64,000 nt of DNA, from contig JACMZG010001914.1 in the NCBI GenBank assembly GCA_018340805.1, positions 18,375,731 to 18,439,730 of the forward strand. The letters are read 5' to 3'. Source of the DNA: Microvelia longipes (taxonomy: Eukaryota; Arthropoda; Insecta; Hemiptera; Veliidae). The first letter of the stretch is position 1; each line of letters starts with the position of its first letter. Positions 34,198-45,540 of the stretch are shown here, in pieces. Both the position numbers and the translations under genes were made by a program. Under the pieces are notes generated by a model. The model ran no database searches, was not told the DNA's origin, and worked only from the letters and a program-made list of their open reading frames with translations.

Positions 34198-34982
34198 GGT
34201 ACCTCGGAACTTTTCCTCATCACATCGGATTCGGTACGCTCATCCTCCCTACTTGAGACTCGCTTCGCTCGTCCTCAGAATATATTCGCTAAATTTATAC
34301 TGCAACACATCTTCGGACTCTCTTCGCTCGTCCTCAGATAGTAATTACATCCTTTTCATTCTGAGCGGTCACCTATATAGGCACTGACCACGCTCAATGC
34401 TGCTTAAATTTTATGATCCTACAAAAATTATGGATGTACTTGTCGAATTGAAACGAAACTAAGTGTACTTATGTATTACGTAAAGGTATACACTTGTACC
34501 AAATTTCAAGTCAATTGGATTATTTTCTTTTTTTACATTTTTTTTAAAAACACGTACAGAAGATATTTGATAAAAATTAAACTGATACTGATAATGAGGT
34601 GAAACTTGTTACATTTGTTAGTCTAATACATGCCTGCATGCGTGCCAATTCTCAATCCGATTGTGTCATTTTTCCGCTTTTTTATGATTTTTTAAAATTT
34701 TCGCTATCATTATTGTGGGTTAATGACGTCATAAAAAATGTTTTCCAGATATCACAACTAATCCTATAGATTGATTTTTGTACAAAGTCCGTGGCATAAA
34801 TAAAGTAGGAGCTACGATGATAACAGACACACCCACATAAAGACAGACAGACAACTTTGTGAAAACCACTCAGGATGTCTTAAAAACATCTAATTCTGAT
34901 AATTCCGGTGACATCCGTTTCGTAATTTATACAAACACAATACTTTTCCTATATACCTTCGGTATACATGAGGGAAAGTAAA
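34198..34982 (-). mobile_element. family A repeat, full-length copy
   Basis: On the minus strand it runs from tactttccctcatgtatacc and gaaggtatataggaaaagta to gatgaggaaaagttccgagg. It includes ctacgatgataacag-complement, gtacaaaaatcaatctatag, gttgtgatatctgg, ttatgacgtcattaaccc, acaataatgatagcg, and two copies of gaggacgagcgaag(c/a)gag near 34262 and 34321. It is the best-preserved copy and a good consensus source. No open frame spans it. Confidence 0.8.
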
Positions 34983-34990
34983 AATGGGGC

Positions 34991-35200
34991 ACAAGGTACC
35001 TTTTCCTTACAATATCTTATTTGCTTCCCTTATCCTCACTACTTCAGACTCGCAGAATATAATAATGTTTTAATTTACATTGTAGTTATATCTTCGGTAT
35101 CGGTTGGCTCGTCCTCAGGAATAAATTAATTTGGTCCTCGTGCAACACAATTATTTTCCTTCATACCTTGCCTAACAGGTGGGAATGGAAAGCACGGTAG
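34991..35200 (-). mobile_element. family A repeat, rearranged 3' end fragment
   Basis: ggtaccttttccttacaata at the left, then ctcactacttcagactcgca and gttggctcgtcctcagg, match the 3' end of family A on the minus strand. ttttccttcataccttgcct near 35155 could be the other end, which would make this a heavily deleted copy next to the full-length one. Confidence 0.5.
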
Positions 35201-35610
35201 GTTCGGTAACACATATTCCTTCTTTTGCGATTAATTTCAAAAATAATTTGATATCGAATGATATCATTGAATGGAGTTTCTATTGCTAATGTTTTAAGAC
35301 TGTGCCATTAGTACCCTTTTCGGGTACCTCATTTTGCTCTGTCCACATTTACCGTAGACACTTGAAATTTTGTTGAAATGTTCAACTACTAATGCTGAGG
35401 AGTTCTAACTTAAAAGCTGCTAAGGTGTTGTTTCTACCTAATATAAATTGAAAATTGACTTTATCTGCATAGCGCACATATTTTGCAATCATCCACAAAT
35501 TTGATTTTGATAAAATTTCTAAAATACGACATCAAAGGCGAAACTAAGTTTTTTTATTGTCCATTTTTAAAATTATGTATAATTAATCATGTTCTTATAC
35601 ATCCTAAAAC

Positions 35611-36000
35611 ACCTCGCTATATCATATAACGCTTTTATGTGTCATATTTGATATAACGTCTCTCTATATCATATTGCTATACGCCTCTCTATATCATATT
35701 TGCATGCTATAACGCCTCTCTATATCATATTTGCTATAAACATGCTATAACGCCTCTCTATATCTGCATAACATTATGCCTCTCTAATCATATTTGCTAT
35801 AACATGCTATAACGCCTCTCTATATCATATTTGCTATAACATGCTATAACGCCTCTCTATATCATATTTGCTATAATATGCTATAACGCCTCTCTATATC
35901 ACATATGCTATAACGCCTCTCTATATCATATTTGATATAACGCATCTCTTTATCATTTAACGCTTCTCTTTATATTTGTAACATATTAAGAGAATATTTC
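35611..36000 (+). repeat. minisatellite, unit about 37 bp
   Basis: The unit is cgcctctctatatcatattt followed by gctataacatgctataa, with shortened 26-bp versions lacking the inner gctataacat. About ten copies are present, degenerating to the right (cgcttctctttat, gagaatatttctctacatat). Confidence 0.85.
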
Positions 36001-36564
36001 TCTACATATTTGTAACATTATAAAAAACGCAACATAGTAAACAGCATGTTTAAAAGAGTACACACAATTTGTTCGCAATACGCGCAATCTCTCAGAGAAA
36101 TGCGCACACTTTTATTAGTAACTGCTAGCTACTCATTTGTTTTACGTCTCTTAGAACCCAGACAGTTTTAAAGTGTAATTTTTAGCAAGTGAAATCCAAA
36201 AGCGGCGAATTAAAAATATACTTAATAAACTTGAAAAATCACACAGGAATGATTTTTAATTTAATTTTCAATGAATTTCAATCAATTGTTTGTAAGAGCT
36301 ATCATTACAGCGTACATTACACAATCTAATAATAAAATAATGATCTAGAATTTGATCTTATTACAGCTGCACCAATACGCACGGAGAGAAGCTGTAATTA
36401 CTTCTCGGGTAACTCATTTTCAAGGCAATATTATTTTCTCTTTTTTACTGTTTCCTTTTCTATTTTATCAAACAAGATTATTTTTTATATTTCTATGTAA
36501 CATTTTTAAAATGGTTCAAGTAAGCTTTTATTTGTTGGGGGTATTACTTTTTTTGTGCATTTAA

Positions 36565-37347
36565 TCCTAACAAAACCACTTGCGTTTAAAAAAAGAACCA
36601 AGACTAGCGTAAAAAGTTGTGAGATCATTGAATAAGCCAAGTCGGAGTTTCATAATATATAATAATAATAATGCCCGTTTAGAGCCTTGCGGCACTTTAG
36701 GGATAACCCCTGCGGGAACCACCTCGGGTAGTAGTAGCAACCGTTACGCTCAAAGTGTATTCTACAGTTGGAAATAATTTATCTAAACAATAATCTTCTA
36801 TAAACTGAGAGCGTAACCTGGGATGCGAACCCCGGACCTCCGTGGGTGTCAAAGGTCAGTGTAAAGACTAACGCTCTAACGACCTCGACCACGGAGGTTC
36901 CCTATTATGCTTGTAAATATATAAGGTCTTGGCGGTTTCACTTTGTGACTTGGCCAATACACAGCTTAAGATAGTGTTTTTTTTTTTAATTTTCCTTTTA
37001 GTGGTAACACTACTAAAAGGCCGTATATTATCAGCATGTCCCATATAAATACTACATGCTTTTGAAAACAATAGGTATTTGAACATTACACTTAAGATAG
37101 TGTGATACTAAACATCTTGTATATAGTGTAGACTTACACAATAAAAATATATTCAGCCTATTTAATAAGTTTATTATGCATTTCTGGGTGAGGTGCGTAA
37201 TGGCCAAGTCACAAAGTGAAACCGCCAAGACCTCGTATACTAAACCTCGTAGCATAATTAGGAACTTTTGACTTGGCTTATCCAATGATCTCACTTTTTA
37301 CGCTAGACATTGCTCCTTTTTATACACGCATGTGTTTTTGTTAGGGT
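36565..37347. mobile_element. fold-back element interrupted by a SINE
   Basis: Outer arms: cctaacaaaaccacttgcgt near 36566 against acgcatgtgtttttgttagg near 37327; actagcgtaaaaagttgtga near 36603 against tcactttttacgctagac near 37290. Inner arms: aaggtcttggcggtttcact, tgtgacttggcca at 36923-36956 against tggccaagtcacaaagtgaa, accgccaagacct at 37200-37233. The left arm is split by a SINE at 36655-36898. A fragment of the same family occurs near 61800-61890. Confidence 0.8.
36655..36898 (-). mobile_element. SINE, full-length, tRNA-derived head, (ATT)n tail
   Basis: On the minus strand: head cctccgtggtcgaggtcgtt, agagcg (A-box-like), ctttgacacccacggaggtc, cggggttcgcatcccagg (B box), then aggttacgctctcagtttat, a body, and the 3' block gaggtggttcccgcaggggt, gccgcaaggctctaaacggg, ending in cattattattatt. 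The head would be transcribed by RNA polymerase III. The 5' and 3' stem parts cctccgtgg / ccacggagg pair strongly, which is unusual for a tRNA and may be a family trait. Confidence 0.8.
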
Positions 37348-37349
37348 TT

Positions 37350-38695
37350 CATCCCTTTTTGTAAGCTTGAAACTGCCTTACAAATATTCGCTAAGAAATA
37401 TTATTAAATTATTAGTTAGTTTCAGCATATTATACTACTTATTAATTACTAAACAGATTCATTTTCTTTAATTAAACAATAGATAAACTGCGTAAAATAT
37501 ATTATTATGTTCTGTTAAAATAAAACTTTCGATATTCTTAGTTATGGGTTGGTTGACAGGAATGGATAGAATACTGATTAGATGACAGAACGGTTGAACA
37601 AAGACATTAAAAGATTAAAAATATTTAAAGATATACAACATTTAACAAATTTAATGTTAAAAATTTAAATTTTAACTAATGTTATACGTATTTTTACATT
37701 TGATTTGTATTTTCTTTTTTTAGTTAAAATAAGAAAGTAATTTAATTTAAGCATTGCTGAAACTGTAGACAATTTATTTAATAAAATATTTAATTAACTA
37801 CAAACTACAAATTAAAAAAGATAAAAACAAGTATAAAAATATTATTATTTGACTTTTATTAAAGTTTTCATTAGCTTTACAGAAGAAAGAAAACAGAGTA
37901 AGACAGTGTAAGTTGCAATATTAATCTGGTTGGGTCGCCGCCAGGGAAGTAGTTTTGGTCCTTACTTAGTCAAGTAGTTTTTTTTGTCTGTCTACCGCCT
38001 CCTGCTGCCTTTCTAACCGCTCCCATAGATTATTCTACCCGGCTACATGGCGTAAGGACATTTTAACCTCTAATTCTCCACAAGGTGATAAAAAGGTCAT
38101 TCTCCTTTAGCAAATACGTGCTTAAGGAAATGATGTAGTTTTGATGACACTATAATGGCTGTAATAACCTTATTAAAATGTTTCATTTATGTCTTATATT
38201 TTTTTATAAATAATTTATCGCGATTTTTACCGAGTTTAATTTTGGAATCATACTATTTAAAACGCGTTTAAGCATTTTTAGAGTTACGAGGTTCAAGTTT
38301 CAGCCCTTTCCATGTTATCAGGTTATGTAATAATAATATAAATGTGTAAACCTAATGGTTTTCATTACTACAGAAAGGTTTTTTTGTATAGAAAAGTAAA
38401 TGTAATTTTAGAGATATTATTACTAGAGAGGGCATTGCCTATATAATTACATTAAGATGCCTGAAACATTGTTTGGGGCTCTCAAAGGCTCTGTGTAACC
38501 TTATTGAAATCTCATTCAATAGTGAGTTAAAATAGTGAGGGTTAAAATAAAGCAATTGATTTCAATTGATTAGGTGCCGCACATTGTTTAAGTTTTGATT
38601 TGCATTTTTATCGTTCTACTATATAAGTTACTGTAATTTTGTACTGATTATTTTATTATAGTTATAAGAAAAAGTGGTTGGTCAGGTTACTTCTT
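37350..38695. other. AT-rich intergenic sequence, no gene seen
   Basis: One locally GC-richer patch lies at 37925-38060 (ttgggtcgccgccagggaag, ctgtctaccgcctcctgctg). No coding domain or shared repeat was identified. Confidence 0.6.
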
Positions 38696-38699
38696 AAAT

Positions 38700-38850
38700 G
38701 TTTCAAAATTTAACCATAGGGCCATTCTAGTAATATATCTCTATGAATGTAATCATGCCAACACAGTATGATTGTGCGAGAGACTTTGTTGTTTCTATGT
38801 GTCAACTATTCATGTTTCTCAAAACTCGGTAGTACCAAATAAAAAATGAT
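38700..38850 (+). mobile_element. family C repeat, diverged copy
   Basis: gattgtgcgagagactttgt, then tgtgtcaactattcatgttt and ctcaaaactcggtagtacca match the end block of the copies at 2308-2470 and 62020-62165. Confidence 0.55.
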
Positions 38851-39201
38851 TTATGGAATGATGCTACAAAGATTTTTATTGTATAAATTAAATATATTTA
38901 TTAAAAATATATATTAATGTAAGAAAACTATAAGGGGTTCTTTTTCAGCGAAATTGTTTGAATAATTTTTTGGGAGTTCAAGTCGGGAGAGTATTACAAA
39001 TATGTTTCAGAGGCTTTTAACAATTCTGAATAGAAAGAAATCAGTGCGGAGTTAATTTACTACTAGGAGTTGAACACACGGAGTTAATTACTAAAAGTAT
39101 GGGGTCCCAGGTTCGAATCATGTTACTGCCGATTATGTTTTATTGTTTGGAGCTGAAGTGGGGGGAGCGATTCCTCTTTTTCGTTTTTCGCCCTTCATTT
39201 A

Positions 39202-39205
<4 letters not shown>

Positions 39206-39266
<61 letters not shown>

Positions 39267-39290
39267 TATATATATATAAATATACTGTTA
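39206..39290. repeat. interrupted (TA)n microsatellite
   Basis: A TA run with ATAATA and AAATATA breaks, followed by atgtataatatacatacata. The YIYI frames on both strands here are artefacts. Confidence 0.9.
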
Positions 39291-39899
39291 TTTGTATGTA
39301 TAATATACATACATACATATATAATATATACATCGTGGGCTTTTAGCCCACGATAACTCTTGAATCGCATGAAAAAAAAACTTGGCATATGACAAGATGT
39401 TGGGCTTAAGAAGTAAAGGCTATTTTGTTTGTTAAAATGTAATGTAATAATTATAAAAAAACAGCAATAATACAAAAAACATCATTCAATACCGAAGGGA
39501 CTTCTACCTTTAGAACTTTTCCAGTGAAATTTCAAAGAAAAATGAGCTGAATAGATTAGAATTATGGAGGGGGGGATAGAGGAGGTGGAATCTATGGAGG
39601 TGGACTTACGGCGTCCTACGGGTTGTTTATATGAATTCACCTACGTGGATGTTCTGATATTAGGTAATAATGAAAATTCGCTAAATACTTGTAAAATGCT
39701 TAGTATTTAGAGTAACAACAAATAATATTAAAACAATAACAGGGATCCTTACCCACGCTGCTTATAGCGGTTACGCGGTGATGGCCCGTATTTATCACCA
39801 TTCTTTTATGGTTACTTCGCCGTTTTATAAATTTGGCCTTGTTAATTTATTAGTTCTTTATTTTTTATTCATCTTAAGAATGATGTTTTTGAGGTTGTT
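39291..39899. other. intergenic sequence, no gene seen
   Basis: It contains a short palindrome (tcgtgggcttttagcccacg near 39332) and a G-rich phrase gaggggggggatagaggagg near 39566. No coding domain was recognised. Confidence 0.5.
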
Positions 39900-40455
39900 C
39901 GAATGACAGAATTTTTAGTTAAAGATTCTTATATAGTATTCGTGTGTAAGAATCTGGAGACTTTCCACCCTAGGGTCTATAATTCCCTAAGATTTTTTCT
40001 CTCTTGTAATCTCCTCCCTTCTGACTGATCCTACAGACCCTTATCAAGTTTACCGCAACACTTTCTCTACTTACCAATGCTTTCTTTCCCCAAAGCATTC
40101 AGTTAGTTCGTGTAACGCCGATCCCTTATTCTTGTCATCAACCTCTCTCTTCTATTTTCTATCTCTCTTATTTTCATTTTTTTTTCTTTCTTTATAGTAT
40201 TTTTATTGTTATTTTTTGCCACCTGTTACTTTACTAATTTGTTTTGACCTTGTTTCGTTTTAATGATTTTTTTTTCTTTATTTATTAGGATTTTTTATGT
40301 TTCATAGTTTTTCATTGCTGGTGTGTATTTTAAATGTTAGCTATTGGTTTTTAGTTATAAAACATACCTATTGTTTTTTTAGAAAAATATATCTTTGATA
40401 TAGTAGTGTTTATCTTTTTCTTTTCCTTATTTATAAATAAATAAATAAATAACCA
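39900..40455 (+). mobile_element. possible 3' end of a LINE with (AAAT)n tail
   Basis: A pyrimidine-rich stretch with weak coding flavour (LETFHPRVYNSL-like near 39955) ends in ttataaataaataaataaat at about 40430, resembling the tail of the non-LTR element at 43227. The assignment rests mainly on the tail. Confidence 0.3.
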
Positions 40456-40584
40456 TTTATTTGCTATCTTTACAATTACTCACATATTACAAAAATTTAC
40501 AATATTATTTATAATTATAAGCAATTCGACAATGAGCCGTGGTACCTCTTTTTGAGGTAGGAAACATTGGTTGGTACACCAATG

Positions 40585-41205
40585 GTTTTCCTTATTTATA
40601 CCGTAGGTATATCGGAGAAGTTTTGTGTTAAGAAAAAAATCCAAAACCAAGATTTCATATAAATTATCCGTTTCAGGTGTTTTTAAGGCCTCCTAAGTGG
40701 TTTTTACGATGTTGGCTGTCTGTATATGAGTGTGTGTGTCTGTCTCTTCTCATTCTAGCTACCAGTGTATTTATGCTAGAGAGTAGAAACTTAGTACAAA
40801 AATCAATCTTTAGGTGTAGTTGTGCTATCCGGAAAATATTTTTTTTATGACGCCATTAACCCGCAATAATGACAGCAAAAATTTTGATAATTCATTGAAA
40901 ACGTAAATTTTTTTTTGATAAATTTGAGATTTGGCACGCATGTAGTCATAAATAAGATAAAAACATGTCCAAGTGTCATACTATTATCAGCATTAATAAA
41001 TGACTAATTATCAAATGATTTGTGCACGTTTTTTTAAAAAGATTGTAAAAATCGAATCGGATCCAATTGAGTTGAAATTCTGTACCAGTGAACTTCTGCA
41101 CTAAGTTTTGTTTCAATACGACAAGTATATTTATGATTTTGTTGGATCATAAAGTTAAGAACCGTCTAGCACGGTCATTGCCTGGATGGGTGACCGCTCA
41201 ACCTC
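40585..41205 (+). mobile_element. family A repeat, lacking the extreme 3' end
   Basis: ttccttatttataccgtagg, gtgtttttaaggcctcctaa, agtgtatttatgctagagag, ttaggtgtagttgtgctatc, ttatgacgccattaacccgc, gagatttggcacgcatgtag and attgcctggatgggtgaccg follow in the usual order. The copy stops before the GCGAAGCGA block. Confidence 0.75.
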
Positions 41206-41316
41206 CATTTTTATTTATTTTCGCTCTCAAAACAATATGCATGCGAAATTGGTAAAAGTAATTACAAGATTGATATTATTCTGATTTATTTTTTTAATTT
41301 TAATAATTGATTATAG

Positions 41317-41483
41317 TACGAAATATGGCTAAAATTAGTTGACAGCGCGGAAAAATAATGTTAAGGAGCCAATAAGGTTGGCTTGATTTGAATGTAAGGG
41401 CGTGGTTTGACATTCAGAACTAACCTTATTGGCTCCTTCTTCCATTTTCCCACGCTGTTAACTGATTTTAGCCGTGTGTCGTA
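41317..41483. mobile_element. MITE-like inverted repeat, 167 bp
   Basis: The left arm tacgaaatatggctaaaatt, agttgacagcgcgg and aaggagccaataaggtt is complementary to the right arm (aaccttattggctcctt, ccacgctgttaactgatttt, agccgtgtgtcgta). The loop is about 40 bp. Small frames here are by-products. Confidence 0.8.
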
Positions 41484-41965
41484 TTTTAGAGTGTTATGAG
41501 TCAATAAAGACCACAACTTGATCTGAAAATCTCTGACAGTCCTCAAGCTTTTCTTCTGAATGTGATTTCATCTTTATTTCATTAAATACGTTTCGTTTAT
41601 TTTTTTTGTTTTTTAGTCGTAATCCAATCATAGTTGAGAAAATGTTGAGACTTGTATGAGGGAGGGAGTCAGCAAAGCCAGATGCTAGTTTTTCTTTGTT
41701 GTTGTTTTGTTTGCGAGGCACTTGTTTTTAATATTTCCACCCTCTTAGTGCAATCAATCAATTAATAGTAATAGCTTTTCACAATGCCATTCTACCCTTA
41801 GTTATTCCAATTGAAGAGAGCAGCGCTTCTGCGCAACTCCTTCTCGATTTATTTTTGTTTTTCAATCCAATGGTTATTTTCGCATAGCAGATTAATTACG
41901 AGTTTCAGCAAAATCAAGGTTAATCCCTAATTATTTATTAATTAAGTATTATCACGATAATATTT

Positions 41966-42191
41966 GCCTCCGTACCGAGATCGTATTGGCACTCGATTTC
42001 GGCGCCGGAGGTCCGGGGTTTGCAGCATGGGCTACTCTCTAAAATTTTATGAATAGTATTTGTATGTATTAAAAAGATTTCACCAACTTAAATTCATTCT
42101 TAGAGTGTAGTATATGCAATCCATCTGAGGTTGTTCCCGCAGAGTTAATACCCTGATGTGCCGAAAGGCTCTAAAACGGAAATTTAATTTA
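41966..42191 (+). mobile_element. SINE copy, plus strand, next to a (TA)n tract
   Basis: Head gcctccgtaccgagatcgta, ttggcactcgatttcggcgc, cggaggtccggggtttgcag; body agtatttgtatgtattaaaa, atttcaccaactta; 3' block gaggttgttcccgcagagtt, aataccctgatgtgccgaaa, ggctctaaaacgg. It runs straight into AT repeat. Same family as 36655-36898. Confidence 0.75.
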
Positions 42192-42236
42192 TATATATAT
42201 ATAATATAATATATATATATATAAACACACACACAC

Positions 42237-42277
<41 letters not shown>

Positions 42278-42446
42278 TCATTCATATATAATATGAATTA
42301 TATAATATATTATATATACTTATAAAAATATCTAATATATATAATATATATATATTATAATATTATTAATAATAATATATTAATTACTTAATAATATAAT
42401 ATATATATATATATATAATATATATATATATCATATATATATATAT
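42192..42446. repeat. compound TA/CA microsatellite
   Basis: TA runs with AATA breaks and one (CA)n block at about 42226-42236. It is irregular and repeatedly palindromic. Confidence 0.9.
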
Positions 42447-43069
42447 ACTCTTTGGTCTTACTCTTTTTTTGGACAAAATTTAGAAATATTCTATCTGGAA
42501 TTTTGTATGGATTATCAAGAGTCTACAACAGTTGGAGGTGATAAATACGAATTGCGAGGATTGTTATAATAAATTTAGTAGTAGTAAGGTATAATATTTT
42601 AATTATCAAGTTTTTTGAGAGAAGTGAGAGTAAAAATAAGAAATTACTGAGCCTTGTTTTTGTGAGTACGATTTTGTCCAAATTTAGATGTTAAATAAAA
42701 TAATAAAAAAATATATATAATATAAAATAATAATAACAAAAATAAAAACTTAAAAAAATAAAAAAATAATAAAAAATAAAATATACTAACAATATCAACA
42801 TGATACATTGGAGATAGATGGGGGTGGAAAAGAACGAGAAGTTGCACATGAGGAGGTGAATAATTATACATACATAGAAATATTATAAAAGGAAATTATT
42901 GAAATAGAACGAGAAAGAAAATGGCCTCTCAAACGAGAGAATAAGAAAAAAATCACATAACCAATGGAATACATAGGATTTAGGATGTATCCACAGAGGA
43001 AAATGGCTAAGTGAGATTGAAGTGAGGATGTTTAGGGAAGATTGGAAGTCAGAGTGATGGTGAGGAATT

Positions 43070-43215
43070 AAAGAAGGAGTAGTATTNTGGGTTAATGACA
43101 TCACATGTATTATAAACAATGGGGTTCGGGACATTAACAAGGTTGATTTTTGTACGAAGTTTGATTTTGAGTCGAGAAAGTTATCGTGTCCCATACAAAC
43201 GTCATTTGTTGGTTT
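43070..43215 (-). mobile_element. family B repeat, fragment beside the LINE insertion
   Basis: On the minus strand: gacgtttgtatgggacacga, taactttctcgactcaaaat, cttcgtacaaaaatcaacct, gaaccccattgtttataata, gatgtcattaaccca. It ends at the insertion point of the non-LTR element. One base (43087) is undetermined. Confidence 0.65.
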
Positions 43216-43250
43216 AATTTTGAATTTTTTTATTTATTTATTTATTTATA

Positions 43251-43413
43251 TTTTGAAGAGCCCCTAAACAGATAAACCACAAGTAGGGAACTCTGCATAT
43301 AAGAACACAGATAATAATCAGAAATTTAAAAATTAAGAATAAAATTAAACTTAACCTAATTGACTAGAAAGCGTACTGATAAAATTATGTAACTTAAATC
43401 TTAAAAATAAAAA
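43251..43413 (-). other. 3' untranslated region of the non-LTR element
   Basis: About 160 bp lie between the ORF2 stop and the (AAAT)n tail. It ends on the minus strand with gtttaggggctcttcaaaat, which directly precedes the tail and may be the sequence the reverse transcriptase recognises. Confidence 0.6.
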
Positions 43414-44469
43414 TCAAGCCAATAGATTCAGAACAGAGGATAAAGTACAGAACGTAAACAAATTATCACGAGTGATAGGTAGAGAATTAACAACACTAAC
43501 AAGACGGACAAGAGGGGATAGGGAGGATAATAAGCGAATATACAATAGGCGACCAGCTCTACGACCTGCTGGTAAGAATTCGACCTGATCCTGAACTTGA
43601 GGGCACAATACTTCTCCAGATAAGGCCTTGATGAGAAAAACTGCTTCATAAGCCGATCTTCTTCTGCTCAGCAAATCTAATCCTAATCTTCTACACATAG
43701 ATTCATAAGAATAATAACAACGACGATACAAATAACGAATATAAACAATACGAACAAAACGACGTTGGACGGACTCAATGCGATCAGACAAGGTAACACC
43801 TATGTCATTCCAAACTGGAACAGCATACTCCAGACAAGAACGAACCAAAGACCTATACAGACATAAAAGACATTCAAGAGAAAGACCACGACAAATATTA
43901 AGGATAAGGTTGAGAGAGCGAGTAGCAGCAGAAATTCTTGACAATACATGCTCGGTGAAGTTAAGCTTACTCGTCAGAGTAACACCTAAATCACGCACAG
44001 TATTCACTGAAGACAAGGGTAGCCCATATAAATTATAAGTAAACACACTAACATTCTGACATTTACTGTAAGATATGACAGACGATTTTCGAGGGTTAAA
44101 TTCCATCTTATTCGCCAGTGCCCAGTTCAGAACACGATCGAGATCTTCTTGAAGTTCAATGTGCGAGTTGGAATTTAAAATTGGGCGGGAAATCCTAAAA
44201 TCATCTGCAAACAACTCGTAGGCACTAGTTACTCCTACACCTAAGTCATTTATAAATAGTAGGAAAAGCAAAGGACCTAGAATAGAGCCTTGAGGTACTC
44301 CAGAAGTAGCATAGTAAGTACGTGATAACTGTGAATTTATTCGGACGCAGCAAGATCTACCTGTTAAGTAACTCTGAAGCCAAAGAATGAAAGGTAAAGA
44401 AAAAATAAACTGTTCGAAGAGTTTAGACAGTAATATACCATGATCAACCTTATCGAACGCTTTGCTCAT
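43414..44469 (-). pseudogene. non-LTR reverse transcriptase, catalytic and C-terminal part
   Basis: The 351-residue frame starts within the first catalytic block (MSKAFDKVDHG, with the catalytic Asp lying just upstream or in DKVDH), followed by SGVPQGSILGPLLFLLFIND near residue 56 and the active site ELFADDFRI near 84. The thumb region shows ALANKMEFNPRKS and VRDLGVTLTSKLNF, and the post-RT region has LYRSLVRSCLEYAVPVWND near 205. All are standard for jockey/CR1/L2-like ORF2. The enzyme would copy the element RNA at a nicked chromosomal site. The frame is open to its natural end, but the upstream fingers domain is in another frame (44472-44756). Confidence 0.9.
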
Positions 44470-44471
44470 GT

Positions 44472-44800
44472 CTAGATTAATAGTATCGACCTGAAGACGC
44501 TGAGAAACAAAGAACTTATATTAGATAGAAAAGAAACAAGATTGGTAACTGTCGAGTGAGAGGGACGGAATCCATGTTGGTTAGGATCGAGGAGAGGGTA
44601 CACTAAAGGAGAAATAATACTATGCACAACACGTTCGAACACTTTACTAAAAACATTACAAAGGGATATAGGACGATAATTAGACAAACTAGCTCGGTCA
44701 CCAGACTTAAAAACAGGCACAACTACAGAGGACTTCCACAGAGAAGGAAAGGTCATACAGGAAAGACTTTTATTGAAAATAATAGTTAAAACTGGAGCAA
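44472..44800 (-). pseudogene. non-LTR reverse transcriptase, N-terminal fingers part
   Basis: It encodes KSSVVVPVFKSGDRASLSNY, then RPISLCNVFSKVFERVV and LDPNQHGFRPSHST, the conserved RT blocks before the first catalytic Asp. A shift near 44515 scrambles the last 15 residues. Between here and 44884 another break separates it from the linker. Confidence 0.85.
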
Positions 44801-44883
44801 GAACTGGGCAGCACCTTTAACGATGAAACTAGCTATTCCATCCGTACCTGATGTACGTGACCCATTCAGCGTATTGATAGCTT

Positions 44884-45540
44884 CTAAAACCTGCTCATTG
44901 GTGACAGAATCGACACTGATACACTCGTCAGGATTGAGGATAGGAGAGGACACACGGGAGCAACATAAATAGAACTTTGAACAAACACAGTCTGAAAACT
45001 ATCAGCAAATAAATTAGCTTGATCTGAGGGATCGGTAACATTAGCATCATTATGAACTATATTTACATTTTCAACATTATTATTACGCAAAGTTTGTACA
45101 TGTTGCCAAAAACGACTAGGATCATCTTTAAGAAAAGAGTCTACTCTACTTTTTTGAGCTTTGTCATCAAAAATGAGTTGGTTTTTTGATAAACTTCGAT
45201 AAATTGAATGCAAATTATTATAAATCTGCCGACCAGTACGCTTATATTTACGACAGTATACATTTTTCATATTAATGTAGTATCGAAGTTTAGCAGAAAA
45301 CCAAGGAGGAAATTTAGACTTTTTAGATTTTACTATAGGTACATGTTGATTAATAGCATAATTAATTTGATCAGTGATGTACTGAACGCAGTAGTCAACA
45401 TCCATAGAACTGTATATAGAAGAGAAGTCAATAGAAGCAATAGCATTGTAGAGTGAAACGTAATCTCCAGCTGAGTAATTCCTGAACTCAGTTTGCTGAG
45501 TTGTCTCGTGAGGACGAGTCAAGTTGAGGCTTATGTCCAA
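44884..45540 (-). pseudogene. non-LTR ORF2, linker between endonuclease and reverse transcriptase
   Basis: The 218-residue frame contains CVQYITDQINYAINQHVPIV, KSKKSKFPPWFSAKLRYYI near residue 75, and DDPSRFWQHVQTLRNNN near 140. This is the usual order of the region between the endonuclease and RT of insect non-LTR elements (PPW motif, then FW). It has no catalytic role of its own. Confidence 0.85.

Noticed and set aside
36812..36898. Functional tRNA gene
   Set aside because: Box A and box B are present, but the arms do not make a cloverleaf and the sequence continues into a SINE body with a simple-repeat tail.
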